A DNA stretch of 64,000 bases from Clostridia bacterium (GTDB taxonomy: Bacteria > Bacillota_A > Clostridia > Christensenellales > Aristaeellaceae). Positions 17,543 to 27,700 of the stretch are shown piece by piece. The translations under genes and the position numbers were made by a program. The notes under the pieces were generated by a model. The model was not told where the DNA came from and did not search any database. It was given only the letters and a program-made list of their open reading frames with translations. The DNA is taken from contig BNUH01000007.1 in the NCBI GenBank assembly GCA_025997215.1, positions 6,344-70,343 of the forward strand, read 5' to 3'. How positions within the stretch are numbered: the first letter of the stretch is position 1; each line of letters begins with the position of its first letter.

Positions 17543-18481
17543 TCAATTCACCACATTGATGGCGTTTCCATTCAAGAATGCCGCCAGATTCCCCACCGCG
17601 ACATCCATCAACCTCTGTCTAGAAGCCTTAGGAGCCCAGGCGATATGAGGCGTGATAATACAATTCGGCGCGCCCAGCAGCGGATTGTCGGCGCGGATCG
17701 GCTCTACCGACACCACGTCGCAACCGAACGCGTAAACCTTGCCGGATTCCAGAGCAGCGCGCATGTCGGCCTCGTTGACCAGCGGGCCTCGTGATGTGTT
17801 GATAACTATCACGCTATCCTTCATCTTGGCAATGGCGGCAGCGTCGATTAGGCCCGTGGTTTCGGGCAGCAGCGGACAATGGAGCGATATGATATCGCTG
17901 CGCGCCAGCAGTTCATCGAGTGGGACGACGGCTTCATCCTGGACGAGTGCGTCGTATGCGATGACGTCCATACCAAACGCGCGGGCGATATCGGCCGTTG
18001 CCTTCCCGATTCGTCCATATCCGACAATACCCATCGTTTTACCGGACAACTCAATCAGCGGATAATCCCAAAAGCAGTAGTCGATGCTGGTCGTCCAGCG
18101 GCCCGCATGAACCGCATCCGAATGGTGGCCGACATGGTGCGCAATCTCCAGTATCAGCGCGAATACCATCTGCGCGACGGCAGCGGTGCCGTATGAAGGG
18201 ACGTTCGACACGGGGATGCCATACTCGCGCGCGGCCAGCGTATCCACGACATTGTATCCGGTCGAGAGGACGCCGATGAATAGGATACTCGGCGCGGCCT
18301 CGATAACCTCGCGCGTCAGGGGTGTTTTGTTGGTGTAGACGATCTCGGCGTCCGCTATGCGCTCGACTACAAGTTCCGGCGGCGTGCGATCGTACACGGT
18401 CAATTCGCCCAGCTGTTCAAAGCCTGACCAGGATAGATCGCCGGGGTTTTCGGTGGAACCGTCAAGTATAACGATTTTCAT
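17543..18481 (-). CDS. D-isomer-specific 2-hydroxyacid dehydrogenase
   Basis: About 312 aa NAD(P)-dependent reductase, likely for glycerate, hydroxypyruvate or a similar 2-keto acid. The Rossmann motif is GIVGYGRIG near residue 145, the substrate Arg lies in INTSRG near residue 225, and Glu/His are in the VEPI...TPHIAW region. The start at 18481 (MKIVILDG) has GAGG 8 bases upstream; the frame from 18502 includes weak residues. The predicted substrate is unresolved. Confidence 0.93.
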   Translation of the reverse strand: MKIVILDGSTENPGDLSWSGFEQLGELTVYDRTPPELVVERIADAEIVYTNKTPLTREVIEAAPSILFIGVLSTGYNVVDTLAAREYGIPVSNVPSYGTAAVAQMVFALILEIAHHVGHHSDAVHAGRWTTSIDYCFWDYPLIELSGKTMGIVGYGRIGKATADIARAFGMDVIAYDALVQDEAVVPLDELLARSDIISLHCPLLPETTGLIDAAAIAKMKDSVIVINTSRGPLVNEADMRAALESGKVYAFGCDVVSVEPIRADNPLLGAPNCIITPHIAWAPKASRQRLMDVAVGNLAAFLNGNAINVVN

Positions 18482-18542
18482 ATAACATTCCTCACCCATC
18501 ATTATGATATGCTATGATTATTCGATTATAATATAAATACAG

Positions 18543-18564
18543 GGCGATCGATTGACCGCCCTGC
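18543..18564 (-). terminator. Stem-loop after the S41 protease gene
   Basis: AGGGCG and CGCCCT arms around a 10-base loop. It is 16 bases beyond the protease stop codon. The U-run is weak. Confidence 0.5.
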
Positions 18565-18579
18565 GAGCTTATCCTCTAA

Positions 18580-19803
18580 TCACGCCGCCGCGTCCTTGTC
18601 TACAACTAACGGCGTCAGGTATTCGATAGCCGCGTCGAGCTGGTTATCCTTCGAGCGATCGAGCAGCGTATTCTCGTCGATGGCGTCCTCGTTGAGCACG
18701 ACCTCGATATCCGGCTCGATACCGACGCCGTGGATCGCAGCGCCGCTGGGCGTGAAGTACTGCTGGCTAGTGACCTGCATGCCGTCGCCCTGCGGGAATT
18801 CGTATACGCTCTGGATGATGCCCTTGCCGAACGTCTTGACGCCGATGATCGTGGCGGTGCCATGATCCTGCAGCGCGCCGATGATTATCTCGGATGCGGA
18901 CGCGCTGTTGCCATTGCACAGCACCACAACCGGCACACCTATCGGTTGGCCGTCGGCAAAGTAGCTGACCTCCAGGCCGTAGCGATCGCGGGTAGAGTAT
19001 ATCAGCTCGTCGGTCAGGAACGTATTCGCGACGCGTTCGGCATAATCCGTCAAACCGCCTGGATTATCCCGCAGATCGAGGATCAGCGCGGCCATACCCT
19101 CCGCCTGTAGGCTGACCAACGCGTCGGCATATTCCCTGGCCATCGTGCCCTCGAATGAGTAGAGGCGAATGTAACCGATATCGTTGTCGAACATTACCGA
19201 TTCGACATTATTCATGTGGATATCGCCGCGCGTGACTGTGAATGGGATCTCCTCTTCACCGCGCTTGATCTTCACCTCAACGGTCGTACCCGCCGGACCG
19301 CCGCGCATGATCTCCACGGCCTGATTCATCTCGAACGCCGTGACGGGCAGGTCGTCCACCTGGATAATCTTATCGCCGGAGCGTATTCCCACCGCTTCTG
19401 CCGGGCTATCGGGGAATACGCGCACAATCGTCAGCGAATTATCGACTGCATTCGCCAATATCTGCACGCCGATGCCCTTATAATCGCCCGAGAGCTGCTC
19501 GTTCATCGACTTCATGTCGTCCACGGAGTAGTAGAACGAGTACGGATCCTCCAGTGGTGTGAATAGTCCGCGCATCGCGCCGACCGACAACTCGTCGGGA
19601 TCGACATCCTTATAGTACATCTGGGCGATGATCTGACGAACCTCTTCTTGATGTTTATACTGCTGGAGCAGTTCGTAATCCTCCTGGCTGATGGTGACGG
19701 TGCCGCCCGCTGCGAATGCTGTCGCGCACACACTGATAACCAGCGTCAGGATAGCTGCCAGGAGTATGAACCGACGGAACATGCCCTTGATTGGCTGGGT
19801 CAT
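18580..19803 (-). CDS. S41-family C-terminal processing protease (CtpA-like)
   Basis: 407 aa secreted or membrane-bound serine protease. A signal peptide covers residues 1-32 (ILTLVISVCATAFAAGG). A PDZ domain lies at about 105-180 (GIGVQIL...GDKIIQVDD) and the catalytic domain at about 190-370. The Ser is in GNSASASE near residue 303 and the Lys in VKTFGKG near residue 327. The arrangement matches CtpA/CtpB, which in Firmicutes can act in sporulation signalling or envelope protein turnover; substrate here unknown. It directly follows the PucR-like regulator gene, with 11 bases between stop and start. Confidence 0.95.
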   Translation of the reverse strand: MTQPIKGMFRRFILLAAILTLVISVCATAFAAGGTVTISQEDYELLQQYKHQEEVRQIIAQMYYKDVDPDELSVGAMRGLFTPLEDPYSFYYSVDDMKSMNEQLSGDYKGIGVQILANAVDNSLTIVRVFPDSPAEAVGIRSGDKIIQVDDLPVTAFEMNQAVEIMRGGPAGTTVEVKIKRGEEEIPFTVTRGDIHMNNVESVMFDNDIGYIRLYSFEGTMAREYADALVSLQAEGMAALILDLRDNPGGLTDYAERVANTFLTDELIYSTRDRYGLEVSYFADGQPIGVPVVVLCNGNSASASEIIIGALQDHGTATIIGVKTFGKGIIQSVYEFPQGDGMQVTSQQYFTPSGAAIHGVGIEPDIEVVLNEDAIDENTLLDRSKDNQLDAAIEYLTPLVVDKDAAA

Positions 19804-19814
19804 ATCACGCCCCC

Positions 19815-20879
19815 TTATCGGATCATCGTGGGCTGATCCGCGCCGGACTTGCCCAGCAAGAACAGCATGCGGAATGTGATGGCGTCGTCGAAGTGCCGCA
19901 GATCCAGGCCCGTCTGCCGCTGAACCTTGTCCAGGCGGTACACGAGCGTGTTGCGGTGGATGTACAGCTGCCGCGCGGTGTCGGAGAGGTTCAGATCCTT
20001 GGCGAAGAACATCTCGATCGTGTGCAGCATCTCTTCGTTAAATAACCGCGCCGTCTTGCGGTTGAACATTATGTGGTTGTAACGCTGGCCCATCTCCTTG
20101 GGAATCTCCATCAGGAAACGCTCCAGGATCAGGCGGCGGTACAGATACACATTCTGTTCCGGCTTGAACGAGTGGCCGACCTCCAGCGCACGCCATGCCT
20201 CGCGGTAGGATTCGCCAATCTGCGGCAGCGTGGGCTTGGGTTCGCCGATGGCTACGGTGATCTGCGCCGCGGTTTCGCTTAACGCCGTCTGTTCGACAGC
20301 CTCCGCCAACTGCTGCAGCTCGTCCAGTGTTTCGACTTGCGCCATCGACTTGATAAGCGCCAGCGTATGCCGATCGATCTCGACCAGGATATCGTCGTCG
20401 CCGACCGGTATCATTTCCTGAAGCAGCTCCAACGCGCTGACGCGTCCGGTCTGCAGGACGTGGAATACGAGCACGGCGCGCTCCAGCTCCATCGGGATGC
20501 CGTTTTCATGGGCGACGGTCTCCAGCTCGGGCGTTGACAGCTCGTCCTTGAGCATGCGGCGGCTGATCTCGTTGCGGTCCGCAACCGGGACGCTGATGTC
20601 AGCGGATAACAGCAGCGACTGCACCAGCAGCGCGCAATCCACCGACGCGGCCTCCGTGCCATGCACGACTATGCACGCGATGGGCGGCACCTTGACTGCT
20701 AGCCACGTGCGGTTGTCGATGACCTGCGGGCGTCCGGCGTCCAGGTCGATGGGGATGGGGACCGGCTCCGCTCCGGAATCGGGTAACACCGCCTGGCCGC
20801 GCTCATCCAGCAGCGTGACTACGGACGTCAGCCGCGAGAGGATGGTCTTAATCTGGTCTAAAAATATCTTGTCTATCAC
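19815..20879 (-). CDS. PucR/CdaR-type transcription regulator
   Basis: 354 aa. The C-terminal helix-turn-helix block (NLSDTARQLYIHRNTLVYRLDKVQRQTG, near residue 300) is the signature of the PucR/CdaR family. An upstream GGDEF-like degenerate region fills residues 130-270, and the N-terminus has no obvious ligand domain. Start is GTG 20879 with AAAGGGG upstream. Family members activate genes for purine or sugar-diacid use; target here unknown. Adjacent to and probably cotranscribed with the S41 protease. Confidence 0.88.
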   Translation of the reverse strand: MIDKIFLDQIKTILSRLTSVVTLLDERGQAVLPDSGAEPVPIPIDLDAGRPQVIDNRTWLAVKVPPIACIVVHGTEAASVDCALLVQSLLLSADISVPVADRNEISRRMLKDELSTPELETVAHENGIPMELERAVLVFHVLQTGRVSALELLQEMIPVGDDDILVEIDRHTLALIKSMAQVETLDELQQLAEAVEQTALSETAAQITVAIGEPKPTLPQIGESYREAWRALEVGHSFKPEQNVYLYRRLILERFLMEIPKEMGQRYNHIMFNRKTARLFNEEMLHTIEMFFAKDLNLSDTARQLYIHRNTLVYRLDKVQRQTGLDLRHFDDAITFRMLFLLGKSGADQPTMIR

Positions 20880-20935
20880 GGGTACTGCCCCTTTCCCCCC
20901 GGCGGCCGCAACACGGACACCGCCTACTCCCGAAA

Positions 20936-20970
20936 AACCGCGGGTTGAGCGATAATCTCAGCCCGCGGTT
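20936..20970 (-). terminator. Rho-independent terminator after the MsmK-type gene
   Basis: Arms AACCGCGGGTTGAG and CTCAGCCCGCGGTT (one G-U pair) around a seven-base loop, with TTTTT next on the minus strand. It is 24 bases past the stop codon. Confidence 0.9.
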
Positions 20971-20994
20971 CGATAATTAGGATTCAACCGCGGC

Positions 20995-22116
20995 TTACCG
21001 GCTTAATATCGTCTGCTCGGTATCCTTGTCGAAGAAATGCAGGTGGTTCGTGTCGAACGCGACCTTGATCGTGTCTCCGGCGCGGGAAACCGTGCGCGGA
21101 TCGACGCGGGCGATCACGTTGTCCTCCTTGCCTGAAGTTCTCAGGTATAGGAACGTTTCGGAACCGAGCAGCTCGACGACCTCGACCTTAACATCGATCA
21201 GTGACTTCGACGCGTTGGCAAGGAATACCTCTTCGTCGTGGATATTTTCCGGACGGATGCCCATCGCTACTTCCTTGCCGATGTAGGATTCGTCCGTCAG
21301 CTTGGAGACCTTGCCCTGCGGGATGAGGATCTTGTTGTCGCCGAATGTGGCGTATACGGATGTCCCCTCGCGCGCGAGCTTCACATCAAAGAAGTTCATC
21401 TGCGGGCTGCCGATGAAGCCTGCGACGAACTTATTACACGGGAAGTCATATAGATTCTGTGGCGAATCCACCTGCTGGACGAAGCCATCCTTCATGACCA
21501 CGATGCGCGAGCCCATCGTCAGCGCCTCGGTCTGGTCGTGCGTTACATAGATGAACGTGGTCTGCAGGCGCTGATGTAGCTTGGTAATCTCGGTACGCAT
21601 CTGCACGCGCAGCTTGGCGTCCAGGTTGGAGAGCGGTTCGTCCATAAGGAATACCTTGGGTTCGCGGACGATAGCGCGGCCCAATGCAACGCGCTGCCGC
21701 TGGCCGCCCGAGAGGGCCTTAGGCTTGCGGTTCAGGAGGTATTCGATGTCCAGGATCTTGGCGGCCTCGCGGACACGGCGCTCTATCTCGGTCTTGGGCG
21801 TCTTGCGCAGCTTCAGGCCGAAGGCCATGTTGTCGTATACCGTCATATGCGGATACAGGGCGTAGTTCTGGAACACCATGGCGATGTCACGATCCTTGGG
21901 GGCGACGTCGTTGACCAGCTTATCGGATATGTACAGCTCGCCTTCCGAGATCTCCTCCAGCCCGGCGACCATACGCAGCGTGGTGGACTTGCCGCAGCCC
22001 GACGGACCGACCAGGACGATGAATTCCTTGTCCTCGATATCCAGCGTGAAGTCGCTGACGGCCGTTACGCCGCCCGTGTATACCTTGTAGATGTGTTTGA
22101 GGGATACGCTCGCCAT
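20995..22116 (-). CDS. MsmK/UgpC-type sugar ABC transporter ATPase
   Basis: 373 aa. Walker A is GPSGCGKST, signature LSGGQRQ, Walker [10 protein letters not shown], and a C-terminal TOBE/MalK-type regulatory domain covers about residues 240-373 ([10 protein letters not shown]). Start at 22116 ([13 protein letters not shown]) has AAGGAGG 7 bases upstream. There are no permease genes next to it; MsmK-type ATPases often serve several CUT1 sugar importers, such as that at 41-46 kb, which has its own ATPase. That sharing is inference. Confidence 0.94.
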   Translation of the reverse strand: MASVSLKHIYKVYTGGVTAVSDFTLDIEDKEFIVLVGPSGCGKSTTLRMVAGLEEISEGELYISDKLVNDVAPKDRDIAMVFQNYALYPHMTVYDNMAFGLKLRKTPKTEIERRVREAAKILDIEYLLNRKPKALSGGQRQRVALGRAIVREPKVFLMDEPLSNLDAKLRVQMRTEITKLHQRLQTTFIYVTHDQTEALTMGSRIVVMKDGFVQQVDSPQNLYDFPCNKFVAGFIGSPQMNFFDVKLAREGTSVYATFGDNKILIPQGKVSKLTDESYIGKEVAMGIRPENIHDEEVFLANASKSLIDVKVEVVELLGSETFLYLRTSGKEDNVIARVDPRTVSRAGDTIKVAFDTNHLHFFDKDTEQTILSR

Positions 22117-22283
22117 GATTCTTCCTCCTTCTAACATCCGAAAAATAGCCGGCCGACATCTTTCGCGCAGGATCGGCCTTGCAGCGGGATCCATTCGGTC
22201 GTTTAGCGTCGCGGACTTACCAGAACAGCATTACCGTATTGAAGACACGCGAATTCGTTCTTGGCGGCCTTCGTCTTATGCTT

Positions 22284-22289
22284 ATTATA
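22284..22289 (-). promoter_or_regulatory. Candidate -10 box of the MsmK-type gene
   Basis: TATAAT on the minus strand, 168 bases before the start codon. The expected -35 position holds TTCCAT, a weak match. Confidence 0.4.
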
Positions 22290-22382
22290 CAAGATAACCA
22301 TGCTAAATGGAAGTGCGTGTTCCGCTAAAGATTCACCACAGCCTTTGTACACTTTTGAGAAATATCCGAAAACTGTCGGATC

Positions 22383-22395
22383 GAAAACGTTTTAC
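22383..22395. promoter_or_regulatory. cre-like operator
   Basis: GAAAACGTTTTAC has the AAAACGTTTT palindrome seen in CcpA/LacI-family sites. It lies about 270 bases ahead of the MsmK-type gene, upstream of its candidate promoter. Confidence 0.35.
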
Positions 22396-22412
22396 TTATT
22401 AAAATATATGTA

Positions 22413-22436
22413 AGGGACACGTATTACCGTGCCCCT
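22413..22436 (-). terminator. Stem-loop after the small membrane-protein gene
   Basis: AGGGACACG and CGTGCCCCT pair with one mismatch around a short loop. It lies 43 bases beyond the stop at 22479; the U-run is weak. Confidence 0.45.
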
Positions 22437-22478
22437 GTAACGCCTAAGCCGCTGTCGCGGCAAAGGCGCGAGGATTAA

Positions 22479-22865
22479 TCAGTCGCACGTTTTCGTCAGG
22501 CAGTTGTTGCAGTTGGCAGCCGCCTCGAGAACCTGCGTCTTAACCTGGCGAACGACGGGCGCGTGGGTGGGGATCACGGCCTCGGCGGCTACGAATTCCT
22601 CGACCACTGGCGCTGCGACGCTCGCGGCGCACACAGGCTCCTCGACGATGACGAACCGCTCCGCCCTACGGCGCTGAATGGCTGTCTTGTGACGCACGAT
22701 CCTGGGTTTCTGAACGACCGAGTAGGAATACTGGTACGTGCTGAACGGCCACTTGCCGCACTTCCACGCCTGGATCAGCTTCTTGATAAGCCAGACGATC
22801 AAGAGGATCAAAGCCACGGCTAGCAGCGTCAATAGGATCGCTAGCATCCAATCCGGTATAGACAT
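22479..22865 (-). CDS. Single-pass membrane protein, unknown function
   Basis: 128 aa with one strong transmembrane segment at residues 6-28 (MLAILLTLLAVALILLIVW), a basic stretch, then a region of repeated V/A/E and a C-terminal CNNCLTKTC cluster. Start ATG 22865 has GGAGGG 7 bases upstream. No family recognised. The topology suggests a short outside N-terminus and a cytoplasmic tail. Confidence 0.65.
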   Translation of the reverse strand: MSIPDWMLAILLTLLAVALILLIVWLIKKLIQAWKCGKWPFSTYQYSYSVVQKPRIVRHKTAIQRRRAERFVIVEEPVCAASVAAPVVEEFVAAEAVIPTHAPVVRQVKTQVLEAAANCNNCLTKTCD

Positions 22866-22924
22866 GCAATTCCCTCCGGTTTTATAAAAAATAGGTGTCG
22901 GGATTGATGCCCGGTTGGGATATG

Positions 22925-22942
22925 GGCGGACGTGTCCGCCCC
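22925..22942. repeat. Short GC-rich inverted repeat
   Basis: GGGCGGAC, GT, GTCCGCCC: a perfect 8-base stem with only two bases between, so as RNA it would open at the tip. It lies between two small minus-strand genes. Confidence 0.45.
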
Positions 22943-23019
22943 TAATAACCTATGCGGGATGGTACAGTAGGTGAATAGGTTTGGGTAATTTATATGCGGT
23001 AACTCGATTCATTATAAAA

Positions 23020-23046
23020 GCCTTGCATCCGTGTCGGATGCAAGGC
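23020..23046 (-). terminator. Rho-independent terminator after the coiled-coil protein gene
   Basis: A perfect 12-base stem (GCCTTGCATCCG with its complement) and three-base loop, followed by TTTTAT on the minus strand, 23 bases beyond the stop at 23070. Confidence 0.92.
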
Positions 23047-23069
23047 CATTTATAAGCGCCGCTTAACCC

Positions 23070-23492
23070 TTACGCCTCCTGGCTGCTGCCCAGCTCCTCG
23101 AGCAGTTCATCCATGCTCTTGCCGCTGCGCTTGAGCGCGTTCATCAGTTCGTTATATTTCTGCTTGGACTGGGTGCGCACGCCGGATGGGACGCCATCCT
23201 TGATCTCGATGAGGCGCTGCTTCCATTCCAGTACGCGCTGCAACTCGGCCTCGCCCTTGGCGAGCGCGTCCTTGCGATCCTGCAGGGTCTTGTCGGTGGT
23301 GGCGACCAGCGCGCGGCGCTTGGCGTTCAGCTCTTCCCAATGCCGTATCTGCTCGTCGGCCATCACGATGCGCTCATCATGGCTGGGATAAGGCTTGCGC
23401 TGCTTGGGCGATGTTTCTTCAACGGTTTCATCTACAATGGGTTCTTCGATAATAATAGGAGTTTCGACGGCTTTCTTGCGTCCTCTGGGCAT
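23070..23492 (-). CDS. Small charged coiled-coil protein, unknown function
   Basis: 140 aa. A basic and acidic N-terminus (MPRGRKKAVETP...IIEEPIVDET) is followed by a predicted coiled coil at about residues 40-100 (Glu/Lys/Leu-rich heptads, with ALAKGEAELQRVLEWKQR) and a short helical tail. Start has GGAGG 8 bases upstream; the gene has its own terminator. No family recognised; DNA or RNA binding is possible from the basic start but not shown. Confidence 0.6.
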   Translation of the reverse strand: MPRGRKKAVETPIIIEEPIVDETVEETSPKQRKPYPSHDERIVMADEQIRHWEELNAKRRALVATTDKTLQDRKDALAKGEAELQRVLEWKQRLIEIKDGVPSGVRTQSKQKYNELMNALKRSGKSMDELLEELGSSQEA

Positions 23493-23607
23493 TTTGGCAT
23501 CCTCCGATCATGTATTTCGCTTGTTTTGCGGTTCACCATCGCAAACAATAGCTTACATGATGTAGTATACCCTACTTTCAGAGAATATGCAAGCGATTCC
23601 GATTTTT

Positions 23608-23895
23608 TTATTCTGTTTTTATGATTTTATCTTGGAGCCAATATTCTGACCCATCGGCGTTACGTCCTAACAAGCCGATATCGATCAAATCCCGTCTCAA
23701 CAATGCCCAATCGCCGAATGTATGCCAAGTATTCAGCAACTCATTCACCTCGCGCTCCGCATACCGTTTTCCATTTTCAAACTTAGACGCCAGGTAATCC
23801 AGCGCTATCAATTGCTTGCCGCGCCTTGCCGGATACTGCTTTAATCGGCCGTCATCATCCATAAACGGGGCAATCGACGCTTTGGTAGAATCCAT
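23608..23895 (-). CDS. DUF2087 protein
   Basis: About 95 aa matching the DUF2087 fold: LKQYPARRGKQLIALDYLASKFE, then an RRDLIDIGLLGRNADGSEYW block, in which LLR(R)DLID.GLL.R is the usual signature. In other proteins this domain follows a helix-turn-helix; here it stands alone. Start ATG 23895 with AAAGG upstream is preferred to the TTG at 23913. Function unknown. Confidence 0.85.
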   Translation of the reverse strand: MDSTKASIAPFMDDDGRLKQYPARRGKQLIALDYLASKFENGKRYAEREVNELLNTWHTFGDWALLRRDLIDIGLLGRNADGSEYWLQDKIIKTE

Positions 23896-23941
23896 ACACA
23901 CGCTACCTTTCAATCTTAATAGGTATAAACTCCCATCTATG

Positions 23942-24766
23942 CTATATTCTCTGGCAAGATTCGCAGAAGTAGATACTCCCGCCCATGTAACTCTCCTTGT
24001 GAACGCTGCCGCCGCAGTTCGGACACACCATCGCGGTGTTGGTTCGCCCCAACTTTACCTTGTAACCGCCTGGATTACCATACAGGTCGCGCTCCGTATC
24101 GCGCCCGCCGAGCCTCACCATTTCAGCCAGCGTATCCTTTATGCTGCATAATAATGCTGAACGTTGTTCCATCGATAACGCACCCGCCTTCGTCTTGGGA
24201 TGGATGCACGCGTTCAACAATATATCCTGCAGCACGCCGTTACCCAGGCCGGGGACTCGCTTGACGGTCGCGAGGAAGGCTTTGGCGCTCATCTTCAGTC
24301 CCTTTGTGTCGAATAATGCCGCATACACCGCGTCAAACCTCTCCGACAGCGGTGATATCGCATTCACAGCCGCGTTGCGGTACGAATCGTCGTCCAGCGC
24401 GCCGTCTGGGTAGCACATCAATGCGCCGTACATGGCTATGGTTCCAACCAGCGTCGAACCATCGTCAAATGTGATCGCCAGCTGATGTTTGGTCGGCACA
24501 GCCTCGCCAGCTTTATACAATCTCAGGTTGGCACCATCAAAGAAATCAAGCGTCACGCCTTCTGCGTAAACCTCCACACGGCCAGCAATCGGCACGGCGC
24601 GATCGATCTGCTTGCCGCTCAACCGTGAGTCATACGCCAGCGGATCCCCATAATACCACGCAAATTTGTGAGGCGAGGCGGCGGTGACAACTCCGGTAAC
24701 GCGCTTACCCACCAATTCGTTGCTAATCTGATCAGCCAGCACCCTCGCCTCGGGTAGTTCTATCAT
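23942..24766 (-). CDS. Fpg/Nei-family DNA glycosylase homolog lacking the N-terminal Pro
   Basis: 274 aa, full family length, with helix-two-turn-helix around PGLGNGVLQDIL and a C-terminal zinc finger (CPNCG...CESCQ) ending the protein. Fpg/Nei enzymes repair oxidised bases, using Pro2 as Schiff-base nucleophile. Here the N-terminus reads MIELPEA, so Glu3 and the following Pro-Glu are kept but Pro2 is Ile. Start is fixed by GGAG and by the TAATG overlap with the upstream carB-dapF stop. A clostridial branch with this N-terminus seems to exist; its chemistry must differ from the standard enzyme or be absent. Confidence 0.88.
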   Translation of the reverse strand: MIELPEARVLADQISNELVGKRVTGVVTAASPHKFAWYYGDPLAYDSRLSGKQIDRAVPIAGRVEVYAEGVTLDFFDGANLRLYKAGEAVPTKHQLAITFDDGSTLVGTIAMYGALMCYPDGALDDDSYRNAAVNAISPLSERFDAVYAALFDTKGLKMSAKAFLATVKRVPGLGNGVLQDILLNACIHPKTKAGALSMEQRSALLCSIKDTLAEMVRLGGRDTERDLYGNPGGYKVKLGRTNTAMVCPNCGGSVHKESYMGGSIYFCESCQRI

Positions 24767-27700
24767 TATAACTCCACCATCCCTTCAAAATCCTTGACGG
24801 CGTCGCCCGTCAGCCAGATCTCGTCGTCCACAACCCTTACTAGTAAATCGCCGCCCGGCATGTGCACGGTCTGATCGCCGGGCATCAGCAGGCCCAGTCG
24901 CACCGCCGCCGCCGCCGCCGCGCACGCGCCCGTGCCGCATGCCAGCGTCTCGCCGATGCCGCGCTCCCACGTGCGCATGCGCAGCGTGTGCCGGCCTTCT
25001 ACCTGCGCGAACGACACATTCACTCGTTGTGGGAACAGCGGATCGTGTTCGATCAGAGGTCCCCAGCCGCCCACGTCGGCCTGCGTGACGTCCGGGCAGA
25101 ACATGACGCAATGCGGGTTCCCCATCGACAAACAGGTGATTCGCGCGGACCTGCCACCGACAAATGCTTCTCGGTCTATAACCTCGCCGCCATCGAGCAT
25201 GACGGGCACCTTCTCCGGCGCGAATGTGACCCTACCCATCGAAACGCACGCGGATTCGACAACCTCTGAACGTACGTACACGCGGACATGTTTTAAGCCG
25301 CCCTCGGTTTGGATGGCGATGTTCTCCTTGAGCACGCGGCCAGATTCATAGAGATACTTCGCAACACAGCGCAGGGCGTTGCCGGCCAGCTCAGCCTCCG
25401 AACCGTCGGCATTGAACATGCGCATCGCGGCATCCTCGTCGCCCGTCGGCGGCAGGATGAGCACGATCCCATCCCCTCCAACCCCGAATCGGCGGCTGGA
25501 AATCTGCACGCTGATGGATTCCGGGCTGTCCACCGACTGCTCGAAGCAATCAAAATAGATGTAATCGTTGCCGCTTCCGCGCATCTTGACGAATTTTAGG
25601 CGTACCTTTTCATGACGCATGCTCGCGACGTCCACCAATTCGATATTCGACAGCGCGTATTTACTGGTCAGCGCATTCACCAGCACCGCCGCCGTATCCA
25701 GACTGGTGAGGCATGGGATCGACCGCTCGACAGCTTTTCGGCGTAACCGGACGCTGGCCCGCGTTGGGAATCTACCCTTGCTGGATGTGGAGATGACGGT
25801 GTTGATATCTCCAGAATCCAGCAGTGTTAACGTGGATTCTATATCCGTAGCCAGCGGCGGCAGATGCGTGACTGTCAACCCCGCCTCCTCGAACGCCTGC
25901 GCCGTACCCGCCGTCGCGTACAGCCGCCAACCCATGCTGGCGTAACCTCGCGCGATGCGCATGGCCTCCGGCTTATCCACGTCGCGCACGGCGAACAGCA
26001 CGCCGCCCGATCGATCCATGCGGTATCCCGCCGCGACGAGGCCCTTGACGAGCGCCTCCTCGAGCGTTCGCGCCACGCCCAGCACCTCGCCAGTCGATTT
26101 CATTTCGGGGCCGAGCTGTGTATCCACATCCGCCAGTTTTTCAAATGAGAATACAGGCACCTTTACGGCGTAATACGCGCTCTTTCGGAACAGCCCCGTC
26201 CCATACGGCAGATCCTTCAGCTTCTGCCCGAGCATCACGCGCACGGCCACATCCACCATGGGTAACCCTGTAACCTTACTGATGTAAGGCACGGTGCGCG
26301 ACGCGCGGGGGTTAGCCTCGATTACATAAATTTGATTGTCGTGTAATATATATTGAATATTGATTAAGCCGATCGTATGCAGCCCCAACGCCAGTGCGCG
26401 TGTGGCTTCGATAAGACGATCCGTTGTAACGCCGTTCAAGTTCCACGCAGGATACACGGCAATCGAATCGCCGGAATGAACCCCCGCGCGTTCGACATGT
26501 TCCATAATTCCCGGTATAAGAATTTCGTCACCATCGCAAATAGCGTCAACTTCCAGCTCTGTTCCCTGTAAATATTGATCAATTAGTATGGGATTCTCAA
26601 TGCCCTGCGCCAGTATGATCCGCATGTACTCGCGGATATCGGCCTCGCTGTAGGCCAGGATCATATTCTGGCCGCCGAGCACGTAGCTGGGCCGGACGAG
26701 CACCGGGAAACCCAGGCTGGCCGCGGCCTCGACAGCTTCCTCTTCATTAAGTACGGTGCAGCCGCGCGGCCGCTCGATCTCCAGCACGTTCAGCAGCGCG
26801 TCAAATCGTTCCCGATCCTCGGCCGCGTCGATGCTGTCAGCCGAACTGCCCAAGATGCGCACACCTGCTTGGTTTAACGCGCGGGTGAGCTTGATCGCCG
26901 TCTGCCCGCCGAACGCCACGACCACACCCATAGGTTTTTCAACAGCGAGCACGCCCGCGACGTCCTCCGGCGTCAGCGGTTCGAAGTACAACCGATCGGC
27001 GGTGTCGAAGTCGGTCGAAACCGTCTCCGGGTTGTTGTTGACGAGCGCGACTTCACAACCCAACTCCCGCAGCGTCCAAACGCAGTGGACGGACGCGTAA
27101 TCGAACTCAATCCCCTGGCCGATGCGGATCGGCCCGGAGCCGAACACCACAACGCGCGGTTTTTCCGGCAGTCCTTGTGTTAAGCGCTCCTGACGCTTGG
27201 ATTCGAGGAAGGCCGCCGCCTCATTCTCATCGTCGTACGTCGCGTAGAAGTATGGCGTCTTTGCCTCGAACTCGGCGGCGCATGTATCCACCATCTTGTA
27301 AACGGGCAGACGTTTCTTGGCGATCGGCAGTCCTGTCAGCCGCTGGATGGCGGCGTCCGGGAAGCCCAGCGTCTTAGCCTCCAGGTAACAGCGGTCGCCC
27401 GCCATCAGCCGACGCTCCATCTTCAATAGGTTAACCAGTTTACTTAAGAACCATGGATCGACGCCCGTTCGACTGTATAATGCGTCAACCGATACGCCGC
27501 GCGACAGCAGTGCGTATAAAGCAAACAACCTCTCGTCGGTGCACTGATCCAGCAGCGCGTACAACGTTTCGTCGTCCATCGACATAATGCGCGGCGATCG
27601 CAGCGTATCCAGGCCAATCTCCGCACCGCGAACGGCCTTCATCAACGCTTGCTCGAATGATGTGCCGATGGCCATCACCTCGCCCGTCGCCTTCATCTGT

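Larger units (their letters stand above)
22117..22478. other. Intergenic region upstream of the MsmK-type gene
   Basis: 362 bases without a credible gene. It holds a minus-strand TATAAT at 22284-22289, a possible operator at 22383-22395 and a stem-loop at 22413-22436. No other structure stands out. Confidence 0.6.

Noticed and set aside
25600..25640. Frameshift joining carB and dapF by assembly error
   Set aside because: Both parts are full length, in one frame, with no residue loss at the joint; an error cannot be wholly excluded but nothing in the sequence suggests it.
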